Notes: generated by a model from the letters alone, not told the origin. Numbered from the stretch's first letter, positions 1-8,609 are shown. The stretch: 64,000 nt of DNA from JABFRZ01 sp964631945 (GCA_964631945.1 CAZWAY010000020.1:1-64000), one strand, 5' to 3'. Program-made: numbers and translations.

Positions 1-1613
1 GCGGCGCGCGCGTGCGCGGACGCGTGCTCGACGAGCTCGGCCGACCGCTCGTACGCGCCCAGGTGATGCTCGGGAGCGAGCAGCCCGAGCTCCAGCGCGT
101 GACGGACGGCTCGTTCGCGCCCGGGCCGCCGCCACAGGAGGCGCGCACGGACGCGGACGGCGCCTTCGAGCTCGCCTGCGCGCCGCTCGGCCTCCAGCCG
201 CTGCAGGCGCGCGCGCCGGGCCGCGCTCCATACCAGGGCGAGCTCGAGGTCCTGGACGACGATCGCAACGCGGTGGAAGTCACGCTGCTGCCCACGCCCC
301 GCCTCGTCGGTCGCGTGCGCGGGCAGGACGGTCGGCCGCTCGCGAGCGTCCAGCTCCGCGCCGGCGAAGCCGACACCTTCACCGGTCGTACGGCCTGGTC
401 GCAGCTCGACGGCTGCTTCGAGCTCACCGGCCTGGGCCTCGCGCGCCAGACGATCGTCGCGCAGCACGCACAGCACGGCGAGGCGCGTCTCGAGTTGCAG
501 CTCGCCGCGGGCGAGACGCGCACCTGGGACGTCGAGCTGCACCCGACGCTGCGGATCCACGGGCGGCTGGTGGACTCGCGCGGGAGCCCGCTCGCGGGCC
601 TGACCGTGGTCGCGCTGCGCGCCGAGGACCGCGCCTGGCGCACGCGCTCGAACCCCACCGACGCCTCGGGCCGCTTCTCGATCGGGGACATCGAGGAGCG
701 CGCGCACCTCCTGTGGGTCCAGCCCGCGCTGGAGCATGGATGGCGCGGCTTCCCGCTGCTCGAACGGCGCGACGTATGGCCGTCGTCGGCGCCGCTCGAG
801 CTCACCGTGCCCACCACGAGCGAGCGCGCACGCATCGCGGCCGAGGTCGTCGCGCCCGACGGCGCGCCGGTGGTCGGCGCAGAGCTGCAGGTCTGGCACG
901 AGGAGGCCCGGCAGTGGCGCTCGTTCCCGAGCACGGGCGCGCGCGGCGCGGTCCTGGCCGAGGGCGTTCCGGTGGGCACGGTCGAGCTCGAGCTGCGCCA
1001 CCCGGACCATCCCTGGAAGGCTCTCGGGCGACACGCGCTTGCGGCCGGCGCCACGCTCGATCTCGGGCGCGTCGAGCTCGCGGTCGCGGGGCGCCTGCTC
1101 GTGCGCCTCACCGGCGCGGGCGCGGAGCCTGGCGTCGAGCACGACCTCGTGGCCACGCTCAGCGACGCCTCGGACCGCGAGAGCGGCGTGGTGAAGATCG
1201 CGGCCGGCGAGCTCTCGAGCAACGCCCTCGCGCCAGGCGAGCACCGCCTCGTGCTCGGCGGCGACGGCTTCCGCCAGATGCGCCTGCCGGTCCGGATCGA
1301 GGCCGGCGTGGAGACGCGGCTCGAGCTGCGCCTCGAACGCTGCGGCCTGCGCGAGGTCGACTTCCCGCTCCCCGCCGGCGTCGAGCGCGTCGAGTGGATC
1401 GCCTGTTCGCTCCTGGACGCCAACGGCCTCGTCTGGGGCGGTAACGCCGACTGCACCCGGACCCCACCGCGCGCACGCGTCTCGGCGCCGCCGGGGACCT
1501 ACACCCTGATGGTCGGCGGCGAGGGCGGACTCGCGGGCCAGGCCGAGCTCGTGCTCGCCCCGCGTGGCGTGGAAGTCCGTGCGCTGGTGCTGCCACTTGC
1601 GCTGCGACCGTAG
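1..1613 (+). CDS. Carboxypeptidase-regulatory-like repeat protein, 5' truncated
   Basis: The reading frame is open from base 3 and enters the window in mid-repeat, so the true start lies upstream. About 536 residues are visible. At least four segments follow the transthyretin-like pattern of carboxypeptidase regulatory domains, for example VRGRVLDELGRPLVRAQV near the start, LVGRVRGQDGRPLASVQL near residue 100 and IHGRLVDSRGSPLAGLTV near residue 180, each leading into a beta-rich stretch ending in a G.F.l or similar turn. Such repeats form small Ig-like sandwiches and are common in secreted or surface proteins of planctomycetes. No catalytic domain is visible in this part. The family call is firm; function and localisation are inferred. 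Confidence 0.75.
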   Translation, partial: GARVRGRVLDELGRPLVRAQVMLGSEQPELQRVTDGSFAPGPPPQEARTDADGAFELACAPLGLQPLQARAPGRAPYQGELEVLDDDRNAVEVTLLPTPRLVGRVRGQDGRPLASVQLRAGEADTFTGRTAWSQLDGCFELTGLGLARQTIVAQHAQHGEARLELQLAAGETRTWDVELHPTLRIHGRLVDSRGSPLAGLTVVALRAEDRAWRTRSNPTDASGRFSIGDIEERAHLLWVQPALEHGWRGFPLLERRDVWPSSAPLELTVPTTSERARIAAEVVAPDGAPVVGAELQVWHEEARQWRSFPSTGARGAVLAEGVPVGTVELELRHPDHPWKALGRHALAAGATLDLGRVELAVAGRLLVRLTGAGAEPGVEHDLVATLSDASDRESGVVKIAAGELSSNALAPGEHRLVLGGDGFRQMRLPVRIEAGVETRLELRLERCGLREVDFPLPAGVERVEWIACSLLDANGLVWGGNADCTRTPPRARVSAPPGTYTLMVGGEGGLAGQAELVLAPRGVEVRALVLPLALRP

Positions 1614-1648
1614 GCACCGGCCCGCCGCAGGTAGGATCTGGCGCGCCA

Positions 1649-2119
1649 GTGGACCTCGCCAGCACCCCCGCCCTAGGGCTCTACTTCGCGCTCAAGGGCG
1701 CCGCCTACGTCGCCTGGTGCGCCCTCGGCGTGCGCCGCTTCCGACCCGAACGCGCGCGCGTCGCGGGCCTCGCCTTCGGGCTCGGCTTCCTGCGCCTCGC
1801 GCTCGGCCTCGTCTTCGGGATCGCGATCTTCGTCGCGGGGGCCCTGGTCTACGCCGGCCTCGACGAGCTCGGCACGTACGGCACCACGACGGTCATGGTC
1901 CTCACCTACCTCGCGGTCTACGTGCCCGTGCGCTGGATCGAGTGGGCGATCATCGAGGCGATCCTGACCCCGCGCGGGCGCGGTTTGACGGCCTTCGTGC
2001 TGGGCTCCGACAACGCCGCCCGTCGCTGGCGCCTGGGCGGCGCGCTGATCTCGTGCCTGGCCGACCTCCCGCTGATGCTGTCGGTGGGCGGTGTGCCGGT
2101 CGGCCGCTTCATGTGCTGA
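1649..2119 (+). CDS. Small multi-pass membrane protein, unknown function
   Basis: This 156-residue protein starts at a GTG 35 bases after the previous stop. Three or four hydrophobic segments are visible: around residues 8-26, 40-68, 80-104 and 130-150. Short charged loops separate them (RRFRPERAR; EWAIIEAILTPRGRG). The pattern suits an inner-membrane protein. I recognise no family. It is followed after 5 bases by the YkgJ-like gene on the same strand, so the two are probably co-transcribed. Confidence 0.6.
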   Translation: MDLASTPALGLYFALKGAAYVAWCALGVRRFRPERARVAGLAFGLGFLRLALGLVFGIAIFVAGALVYAGLDELGTYGTTTVMVLTYLAVYVPVRWIEWAIIEAILTPRGRGLTAFVLGSDNAARRWRLGGALISCLADLPLMLSVGGVPVGRFMC

Positions 2120-2124
2120 GCGCC

Positions 2125-2571
2125 ATGGAAGGACAACCCTGGTATCGCGACGGCCTGCGCTTCGCCTGCACGCGCTGCGGGCACTGCTGCACCGGTGTGC
2201 CGGGCACGGTGCGGGTCGACGAAGACGAGGCCGTCGCGCTGGCCGCGCAGCTCGGACTCGATCTCGCCGACTTCCACGAGCGCTACACGCGCCGGCTCGA
2301 CGACGGGGCCACCAGCCTGACCGAGAAGCCGAACCACGAGTGCGTCTTCTGGAGCGCCGCACACGGCTGCACGGTCTACGCCGCGCGCCCGCGGCAGTGC
2401 CGCACCTGGCCCTTCTGGCGCGCGAACCTGGCGAGCTCGGCGCACTGGGCGCGGGCGGCACTGGACTGCCCGGGGATGAACCGCGGTCCGCGCCATGACG
2501 CCGCCACGATCGCGGCGCAGGCCGCGCACGACGGGACGTCGGGCGAGGTGCCGGAACTCGACGGACGCTAG
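2125..2571 (+). CDS. YkgJ family Cys-cluster protein
   Basis: A 148-residue protein beginning at the ATG at 2125. The N-terminus carries the cluster FACTRCGHCCTGVPG (C-x2-C-x2-C-C). A second set of cysteines lies in the centre, followed by the family hallmark RPRQCRTWPFW. This arrangement defines the YkgJ/UPF0153 zinc- or iron-binding family, whose biochemical role is still poorly known. A longer open frame extends upstream, but its translation is arginine-rich shadow sequence opposite the membrane-protein frame. The start is placed at the ATG directly before the conserved EGQPWYRDGLRFAC segment. Confidence 0.85.
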   Translation: MEGQPWYRDGLRFACTRCGHCCTGVPGTVRVDEDEAVALAAQLGLDLADFHERYTRRLDDGATSLTEKPNHECVFWSAAHGCTVYAARPRQCRTWPFWRANLASSAHWARAALDCPGMNRGPRHDAATIAAQAAHDGTSGEVPELDGR

Positions 2572-2614
2572 CGGGCTCGGAGGGGCTGGCCGCGCGACGC
2601 GGCTCGCGCGCCGC

Positions 2615-3781
2615 TCAATAGACGATCACGAAGCTCCCGTCCGGGCGCGCGAAGGCCGCGGCCAGGTCCCAGCTCGGCACGGGCTGGATCGGGCGTGGCG
2701 CCTTGGCCAGGAACTCCCCCGCACCGTCCTCCAGCTGCCAATCGAGCTTGGCCTCCGTGCCCCACAGGACGTCGGCCAGGCTCACGGTGAGCAGCGCGCC
2801 GTCGGCGCCGAGCGCCAGCGCGGGGTGCTTCAGCTCCGCCCGGCGCTGCACTGGGCCCCAGCCGTCGGTACCCGACACCATGCGCGTCACGCGCGACTCA
2901 CGCCTGGACTCGAGGCCGTCGAACCAGGCGCGCGAGATCGAACCCGCGCGCTCCCAGGCGGCGAGCACGCCTCTGGGGGTGACCAGCAGGCTCGCCGACG
3001 AGCGCGGGCAGCGCTCCGTCTGCCAATCGTCCAGCGTGCGGAACTCGAAGCGCTCGCCGCCGTCGCGCGAGAACGCGAGCACCATCCCGCGCTGGTTCCC
3101 GGCCCGGGCCGAGCGGTAGACCATGTAGACCTGCTCCCCCGTGCAGGCCAGAGCGACACGGCAATCCGCGCACGCCCCGGGTGCGAGCGGGTGGACGAGC
3201 CGCGCGGCCCCGAACGTGCTCCCGCCGTCCGACGAACGCGCGATCCACGGGCGCTGCTCGCCGTCTGCGTCGCGCCCCTCGGGCGCGTGCCAGGCGATCC
3301 ACACGCGTCCGCGGGCATCGCCCGCGATGCCCGGCCCGGGGTCGCTTCCCGGCGGCACGACGGCGATGTCACAGGCGGGTCCGAAAGTACGGCCGTCGTC
3401 GCTGGAACGCGCGCTCCGGATCGACCTCGCCGAGGGCGAAGCGCGCGGCTGAGCGAGGGCCGCCCCCACCCAGACCACGTGCTCGCGGCCCTCCGGCCCG
3501 AGCGCGAGCTGCGCGCCGGTTCCCGCGGCGACCGCTCCGGAGCCCACGACGACGGGCTCGGACCAGTGCTCTTCCCGCGCGCCAAAGCGCCGCATCAGCA
3601 GCTCGCCCGCGGCCGGATCCCCGCGAAAGGAGAGCAGGTGCAGGAGACCCTCGGGGTCCGTCATGAGCTGGGGCTGGAGCTCGCCCTCCGGCAGGCGCCG
3701 GAATTCCACCGCGTGGCCGGGCTCCCGGGCGCGCGCAGGATCCTGCGGCGGGAGCACGCCGAGCAGCGCGAGCAAGAACAT
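2615..3781 (-). CDS. Secreted BNR/sialidase-like beta-propeller protein
   Basis: A protein of about 388 residues with a short hydrophobic leader (MFLLALLGVLPP). Three Asp-box-like motifs are visible: SSDDGRTFG, SSDGGSTFG and SRDGGERFE, each following an Ile/Leu-rich strand. This is the repeat signature of BNR/exo-alpha-sialidase-like six-bladed propellers. The arginine triad and other catalytic residues of true sialidases cannot be confirmed by eye, so an extracellular propeller of unknown ligand is the safer call. The frame stays open upstream to 3877, across one copy of a 29-bp repeat; the ATG at 3781 is chosen because it begins the leader. An earlier start with a longer n-region is possible. 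Confidence 0.65.
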   Translation of the reverse strand: MFLLALLGVLPPQDPARAREPGHAVEFRRLPEGELQPQLMTDPEGLLHLLSFRGDPAAGELLMRRFGAREEHWSEPVVVGSGAVAAGTGAQLALGPEGREHVVWVGAALAQPRASPSARSIRSARSSDDGRTFGPACDIAVVPPGSDPGPGIAGDARGRVWIAWHAPEGRDADGEQRPWIARSSDGGSTFGAARLVHPLAPGACADCRVALACTGEQVYMVYRSARAGNQRGMVLAFSRDGGERFEFRTLDDWQTERCPRSSASLLVTPRGVLAAWERAGSISRAWFDGLESRRESRVTRMVSGTDGWGPVQRRAELKHPALALGADGALLTVSLADVLWGTEAKLDWQLEDGAGEFLAKAPRPIQPVPSWDLAAAFARPDGSFVIVY

Positions 3782-3813
3782 CGCCGAGCAGGCTAGTCGC
3801 CGAGCGCCCGAGC

Positions 3814-3842
3814 GCGCAAGCAGCCCGCACTCGAAGCCGTCA
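3814..3842. repeat. 29-bp direct repeat, copy A
   Basis: These 29 bases are identical to 4870-4898, where they include the last codon of the DUF1080-cytochrome gene. Similarity fades after the repeat. The two copies bracket a segment of about 1 kb with lower GC and two small genes, so they may be an insertion or recombination scar. Confidence 0.8.
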
Positions 3843-3905
3843 ACGTGAAGCGCGCGGCGCGTCCCAGTCAGGGGCACGGCTGCCGCGCGAGCCGGCCCAC
3901 GAAGG

Positions 3906-4394
3906 TCACGGCATCTTCGTCACGGTGACCCTGAGGTCCTCGCCCTCGGTCACGTTCATCCAGGCCTTTCCGAGTTCGGGGGCGACGTCGACCGAGAAGA
4001 GAGTGTTCCCGATCTCGCCCTCCGTCGCGCTCGTGTCACTCACGGCGTACTTCGCCGAGATCGCCTCGGTGCTCGTGGGACTCACCTGGCGGAAGAGACA
4101 GACTCGCGCGAGGACCCGGCCGTCGACCGTGCTCTCGAAGGACTGGGTGATGACGATTTGTCGAATCAGCGCCTGCGTCTTCGGGTCGATCAGCGGCGCG
4201 GAAAGGAAGGCAGTAAGAGCCACTTGTCTGGTCCCGTCGCCAGGGAAGAACTCGATGATCGAAGTGGGCTCGAAGCTGCTGAGATCGCTCTCACTTCCAG
4301 CCACAGGCAATGCCGTCGTGCGCGACCCGAGCTGCGCCGACAAGAGGATCGCACCCACTGCCATGCAGGAAAGAAGCAGGATTCTGGGTTTCAT
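3906..4394 (-). CDS. Secreted protein of unknown function
   Basis: This 162-residue protein has a clear signal peptide (MKPRILLLSCMAVGAILLSAQ, cut here to its core features: basic n-region, hydrophobic core). The mature part is beta-rich and acidic, with stretches such as IIEFFPGDGTRQVALTAF and LIRQIVITQSFESTVDGRVL. No family is recognised. The gene starts 13 bases after the reconstructed stop of the small lipoprotein gene upstream, so the two probably form a translationally linked pair. Codon and base composition are less GC-rich than in the flanking genes, which suggests acquisition from elsewhere. The strand choice rests on the signal peptide; the opposite frame gives basic, low-complexity sequence. 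Confidence 0.7.
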   Translation of the reverse strand: MKPRILLLSCMAVGAILLSAQLGSRTTALPVAGSESDLSSFEPTSIIEFFPGDGTRQVALTAFLSAPLIDPKTQALIRQIVITQSFESTVDGRVLARVCLFRQVSPTSTEAISAKYAVSDTSATEGEIGNTLFSVDVAPELGKAWMNVTEGEDLRVTVTKMP

Positions 4395-4407
4395 TGGTGG
4401 GTAGCTT

Positions 4408-4694
4408 TCAGGCGGAGCAGTCGAGAACGAGGTCGGAACAGGAGGTTACGCCACCCCAGGTCAGCCCCGCCGCCGGAGCCACCGAAACGTTGTTGAACGT
4501 ATGGGATTGAGAAGACGAATTGAGAGAGCCACCGAATTGAGAGAGCCACCGAAGTACTTCTGGCCTTGAGAGTCAGTGATCGTGATGTGCTTGTGGTCGG
4601 AGTTGAAATCACAGATCCGAACCGAGCCCAAGGCGTTTGGACAAGGGCAAGTGAAGCACGCAAGGAACGTGACGATGGCGGGCAAGAGTAGCAT
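4408..4694 (-). pseudogene. Cys-rich small lipoprotein gene, frameshifted by 17-bp duplication
   Basis: The ATG at 4694 follows a perfect AGGAGG four bases upstream. The product begins MLLLPAIVTFLACFTCPCPN, with a lipobox-like FLAC, and continues to KYFGGSLNS near residue 54. There a 17-bp tandem duplication shifts the frame and translation ends at 4461 after 77 residues with an arginine-rich tail. If one 17-bp copy is removed, the frame continues through TFNNVSVAPAAGLTWGGV and ends in DLVLDCSA followed by TGA at 4408. That gives exactly 90 codons and leaves 13 bases before the next gene. The reconstructed protein (89 residues, several cysteines) looks far more natural than the present one. 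It is either a recent pseudogene or an off-phase of a reversible switch. Confidence 0.75.
4517..4550. repeat. 17-bp perfect tandem duplication
   Basis: Two adjacent identical 17-bp copies (GAATTGAGAGAGCCACC, at 4517-4533 and 4534-4550). The length is not a multiple of three, so the second copy shifts the frame of the lipoprotein gene read on the minus strand. Slipped-strand replication could delete or add a copy. Confidence 0.95.
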
Positions 4695-4747
4695 TGATCC
4701 TCCTGGGTTGGCGATGCGGCCTTGGACTTTGTGCAACCTGGCCTCGG

Positions 4748-4775
4748 ACGGTACCCCCCCCCCGCGATCCGTCAA
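4748..4775 (-). promoter_or_regulatory. Putative sigma70-like promoter with G10 spacer tract
   Basis: On the minus strand, TTGACG (4775-4770) and TACCGT (4753-4748) are separated by 16 bases, ten of which are an uninterrupted G run (4763-4754). The predicted transcript would start near 4740, about 45 bases before the ATG at 4694. Homopolymers in promoter spacers are a known basis of phase variation in other bacteria. Here it is an inference from sequence only; the -10 match is weak. Confidence 0.4.
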
Positions 4776-4869
4776 GCCCATCTCTTGGCTCGTCGAGACC
4801 CACGTGCTGATCGCCTGTCCCCTTGTGTCCCGACGGCTTGCCCTTCGCCTGCGCGGGGTGCGGGCACTC

Positions 4870-4898
4870 GCGCAAGCAGCCCGCACTCGAAGCCGTCA
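4870..4898. repeat. 29-bp direct repeat, copy B
   Basis: Identical to 3814-3842. This copy overlaps the TGA stop (4898-4896) of the DUF1080-cytochrome gene. It also contains the right arm of an 8-bp hairpin (GTGCGGGC ... GCCCGCAC, 13-nt loop) just downstream of that stop, which could serve as its terminator. Copy A keeps only the right arm. Confidence 0.8.
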
Positions 4899-7800
4899 GC
4901 GGAAGCGGGCCGCGTGCGCGTCGCCGCCCGCGAGCACGTAGGCCAGGAGATCGAGGATCTCGTCGGCCGTGAGCGTGTCCAGCAGGCCCTCGGGCATGCG
5001 CGAGAGCCGGTGCGGCGAGCGTGCGCTCACGCGCGCCGCGTCGAGCACCACGCGCGCGCCGGCCGTGTCGCGCAGCACGAGTTCGCTCTCGCTCTCGGAC
5101 TCGATCCGTCCGACGGCGAGCAGGCCGTGCTCGCCCCACAGCTCGGTGTCGCGCCACACGTCCGGGACCTCGCGCGAGGGCTCGAGGGTCGCGAGCAGGA
5201 GGTCGCGCGCCGAGTAGCGCCCGGCCGCGCCGGTCAGGTCGGGTCCGAGGTTCTGGCCCTCGCCCGCCAGGCGGTGGCACTGCTGGCAGCTCGCCGCGCG
5301 GTAGGCGGCGCGCCCGCGCTCGAAGTCGCGCCCGGCGCCGAGTTCGTCCAGGCGTGGCTCGAGCTCGGTCGCGCTCCAGGCGTGCGGCGCACGCGTGGCG
5401 GCGAGCCATCCGAAGGAGGCCGGAGCGGTGAGCGGCGCGGGCGCACCGGAGCGGCTGGCCACGACCCCGGCGCCGACGCGCGTGCACGCCTCGTCGCGCA
5501 GGCCCTCCAGGTAGCCGCGCACGCTGGCGCCGCCGCTGGCGCTGGCGAGTTCGCGCTCGAAGGCCTCCAGCAGGCGCCGCCCGCGCACCTCGTTCCAGCC
5601 CGTGTCGAGCGCGCGCAGGGCGTACAGGATCGCGATGCGCTGCTCCTGGGTGCCGCCGCGTTCCGTGGAGAGGCCGTCGAGCGCCGCCAGGGCGCGTTCG
5701 GAGACGTCGGCGCCCACGTACACCAGCAGCTCGAGCAGCGCGCGATCGAGGCGCGCGTCGACGCCCGGGTAGGCGCCGTCGAGGGCCGTGCGCACGCGCG
5801 CGCGCTCGGCGTCGCCGGCGTCGAGCCGCAGCAGCGCGAGTCCGATCAGGCGCAGGGCGTCGAGGCGCTCGGCGGGCTCGGGCGCGGCTTCGAACAGCGC
5901 CAGCGCGCGCTCGATCACCTCGTGGGCCGGCGTGGCCGGCGCGCTGCGCACCAGCGCGAGCCAGCCCTCGAGCGCACGCCGCGACGCGGCCTCGCCCGGC
6001 CCGGGCTCGCCCAGCCTCTCGCCCAATCCCGGCTCGCCCAATCCCGGCTCGGCGCGCACCGCCTCGGCCCACAGCGCCGGGTCCTGGTGCTCGAGCGCCA
6101 GGCGCGCGGCGGTGCGCACGAAGCGATCCGGATCGCCGAGCTCGGCCAGCGCCTTGGTCACGATCTCGGCCGGCGCGAGCGCCTGCGGCTCCTCGCCGAA
6201 GGGCGCGCCCGCGCCGTGGAAGCGCTCCAGCGCGCGCCGCCGCGCGCGCGCATCGGCGCCCGCGTCCGCGATCGGTTCGGCCTCCTCGGCGGCCGAGCCG
6301 GCCCACGCGATCCGGTACAACCCGGACTGCGTCCGCCGCCCGCCGACCGTGACGTACAGCGCGCCGTCCGGTCCGGCCAGGACGTCGGTGACCGCGAAGG
6401 GCTCGCCGCTGGCGAAGACCTCGTGGCGCCCGCGATAGCTCGCGCCCACCGGCTCCAGGAACACGGCGTGGATGCGGCCGTAGGCCCAGTCGCACGCGAA
6501 CAGGGCCTGCTTCCACGGCGCCGGGAAGTGCGTGTCCGTGCCGAACACGAGCCCGGTCGGCGAGCCGAGCCCGAGCTCGACCGCCGGCGGCAGGGAATCG
6601 TAGTGGTCGGCCGGCCACTTGGCCGAGCCGCTGCGCCAGCCGAACTCCGCCCCGCTGACGACGTGCAGCACGCGCGTCGGCCGGTACCACGGCAGACCCA
6701 CGTCCCACTCCATGTCGGAGTCGTAGGTGAAGAGCTCGCCCGCGCTCGAATAGGCGAGGTCGTAGGCGTTGCGCAGCCCGGCCGCCACGAGCTCCCAGCG
6801 ACGGCCCTCCGGATCCGTGCGCACGACCCAGCCGCCGGGCGCATGGATGCCGAGCGCGTGGCCGCCGGGATCGGCGAGCGGCGCGAGCAGCACGTCCTCG
6901 GCCCAGGTCGCGGGCAGGCGCATGCTCACGAAGGGCTCGGGCAGCGCGGTGTGGTTGCCGCCCGTGATCACGAGCGAGCGCCCGTCGGGGTGCAACACGA
7001 GACCGTGCGGGCCGTGCTCGCCGTCGCCCTCGAAGGCGCGCAGGAGCTCGACCGTGTCGAGCTCGTCGTCACCGTCCGTGTCGCGCGCGCGATAGAGCCC
7101 GCTCGGGTACTCGCCGGCGTCGCTGACCACCGCATAGAGCGCGTCGAAGGCCCACAGCAGGCCGTGGGCCTCGCCCAGCTCGATCGGGACCGGCGTGACG
7201 CGCACGCCGCCGTCCACGAGCGCGACGCGGAACAGGCCGCCGTACTGGTCGCTCACGTAGAAGCGCCCGCGCGGATCGAGGGCCAGCGCGACCCACGAGC
7301 CCTGCGTGGCGAGCGGCACCGAGTACAGGCGCTCGACCGTGAAGCCGGGCGGCACGTGGATCGTCTCGGCGGCCGGGGCCTCGCCCGCCAGCGTGAGCTC
7401 GGCGCCGAGCTGACCCCACGGCCCCGTTCCGAGCGCGCCGAGCACGGTCGCGCCCTGCCACGGCGCCGACTGGTCGAGCCAGGCGCCGAGCTCGGCTTCG
7501 GCCACGCTCGCGGGCTGCGGCGCGCAGGCCTCGAAGGCGGCATCGCTCACCAGCCGCACGCGCGTCCCGTCGGCGAACTCGGCCGTGAGCTCGAGCACGA
7601 GCCCGGCCGGGCCACCCTCGTTCTCGGCCCGCACCAGGAGTTCGTTCTCGCCCGCCTCCAGCCAGGCCGTGACGTCCACGCGCAGCGGATGCGCCCAGTC
7701 GTCGCCGGTGGCCACGCCCTGGCCGCCGAGCCAGGCATCGAAGTGGTCGTCGGCCGCGATCCACAGCTCGGCGTGCACCGGCGCGCCCGCCAGCTCGAAG

Positions 7801-8609
7801 CGGCGCCGGAACCAGGCGCCCTGCCCGTCGAAGGCCGCGGCCGTGGGCCAGATCCACTGGGGCAGGGCGCTGGCGCCGGCCCATACCGCCGGGCGCGGCG
7901 CGGCCAGCTCGCGCAGGACGAGGTCGCGGTACTCGACCCGCATCGGCGCGCCGGCGTGGAGCTGCAGCGCGAGCGCACCGCGCCGCGCGGCGCGCGCCGG
8001 ATCGAGGTCGATCGTCTCGGAGAACAGGGTGCCGTTCACCTCGATCGAGAGGCGCGGCCCGAAGGCCGCCACGCGCAGGTGGTTCCAGGCCGTGGGTTCG
8101 ACGCGCGCGAGCAAGGCACCACCGTCGGCGAAGCGCTCGACCGTGGGCGCGCCGTCCGTGCCCAGCACCACGCGCTCGCCGCGCCGCGCGACCACGCCGC
8201 GTCCGTCCTGCTCGTACAGCCCGCCGGTCCAGTCGGGTCCGCTCTCCAGGTCGGCCTGGTAGCCCGAGACGCGCGCGGGCGAGGGCGCGAGCGAGCGGAA
8301 CTGGACGCCCGAGTTGGCCGGCCCGCCGTCCGGGAAGCGCCACTCGAGCTCGAGCTCGAAGTCGCCCACCTCGCCGCCGCGCCACACCAGGTAGTTCGTC
8401 TCGCTGCAGGGCTCCGCGGGCGTGCTCTCGCCCACCAGCGCGCCCGCCTCGACGCGCCAGTAGCGCGCATCGCCTTCCCAGCCCGCGAGCGAGTGCCCGT
8501 CGAAGAGTTCGCGCCCAGCCGGCGGTCGTGCCTCGCCGGGCGCGCTCGCGCACGCGCACAGCGCCGCCCCGAGGAGCGCGATCAGGGCCGGACTCAACGC
8601 GCGACGCAT
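4896..8609 (-). CDS. DUF1080 / PVC-type dehydrogenase / HEAT / cytochrome c lipoprotein
   Basis: A 1237-residue fusion exported as a probable lipoprotein (ALIALLGAALCAC, lipobox LCAC). Domains in order: DUF1080 (3-keto-disaccharide hydrolase-like concanavalin fold) at about 30-232, starting ELFDGHSLAGWEGD; a galactose-binding-like segment at 245-400; a PVC-type glucose-dehydrogenase-like propeller at 420-790, beginning IHVPPGFTVERL; helical HEAT-like repeats at 800-1080; and a C-terminal monohaem cytochrome c with CQQCH and a late Met (SRMPEGLLDTL) as likely axial ligand. Planctomycetes use such proteins for periplasmic oxidation of carbohydrates, with electrons passed to the haem; substrate unknown. 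A 15-bp tandem repeat at 6021-6050 encodes an in-frame GEPGL duplication in the HEAT region. Confidence 0.88.
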   Translation of the reverse strand: MRRALSPALIALLGAALCACASAPGEARPPAGRELFDGHSLAGWEGDARYWRVEAGALVGESTPAEPCSETNYLVWRGGEVGDFELELEWRFPDGGPANSGVQFRSLAPSPARVSGYQADLESGPDWTGGLYEQDGRGVVARRGERVVLGTDGAPTVERFADGGALLARVEPTAWNHLRVAAFGPRLSIEVNGTLFSETIDLDPARAARRGALALQLHAGAPMRVEYRDLVLRELAAPRPAVWAGASALPQWIWPTAAAFDGQGAWFRRRFELAGAPVHAELWIAADDHFDAWLGGQGVATGDDWAHPLRVDVTAWLEAGENELLVRAENEGGPAGLVLELTAEFADGTRVRLVSDAAFEACAPQPASVAEAELGAWLDQSAPWQGATVLGALGTGPWGQLGAELTLAGEAPAAETIHVPPGFTVERLYSVPLATQGSWVALALDPRGRFYVSDQYGGLFRVALVDGGVRVTPVPIELGEAHGLLWAFDALYAVVSDAGEYPSGLYRARDTDGDDELDTVELLRAFEGDGEHGPHGLVLHPDGRSLVITGGNHTALPEPFVSMRLPATWAEDVLLAPLADPGGHALGIHAPGGWVVRTDPEGRRWELVAAGLRNAYDLAYSSAGELFTYDSDMEWDVGLPWYRPTRVLHVVSGAEFGWRSGSAKWPADHYDSLPPAVELGLGSPTGLVFGTDTHFPAPWKQALFACDWAYGRIHAVFLEPVGASYRGRHEVFASGEPFAVTDVLAGPDGALYVTVGGRRTQSGLYRIAWAGSAAEEAEPIADAGADARARRRALERFHGAGAPFGEEPQALAPAEIVTKALAELGDPDRFVRTAARLALEHQDPALWAEAVRAEPGLGEPGLGERLGEPGPGEAASRRALEGWLALVRSAPATPAHEVIERALALFEAAPEPAERLDALRLIGLALLRLDAGDAERARVRTALDGAYPGVDARLDRALLELLVYVGADVSERALAALDGLSTERGGTQEQRIAILYALRALDTGWNEVRGRRLLEAFERELASASGGASVRGYLEGLRDEACTRVGAGVVASRSGAPAPLTAPASFGWLAATRAPHAWSATELEPRLDELGAGRDFERGRAAYRAASCQQCHRLAGEGQNLGPDLTGAAGRYSARDLLLATLEPSREVPDVWRDTELWGEHGLLAVGRIESESESELVLRDTAGARVVLDAARVSARSPHRLSRMPEGLLDTLTADEILDLLAYVLAGGDAHAARFR

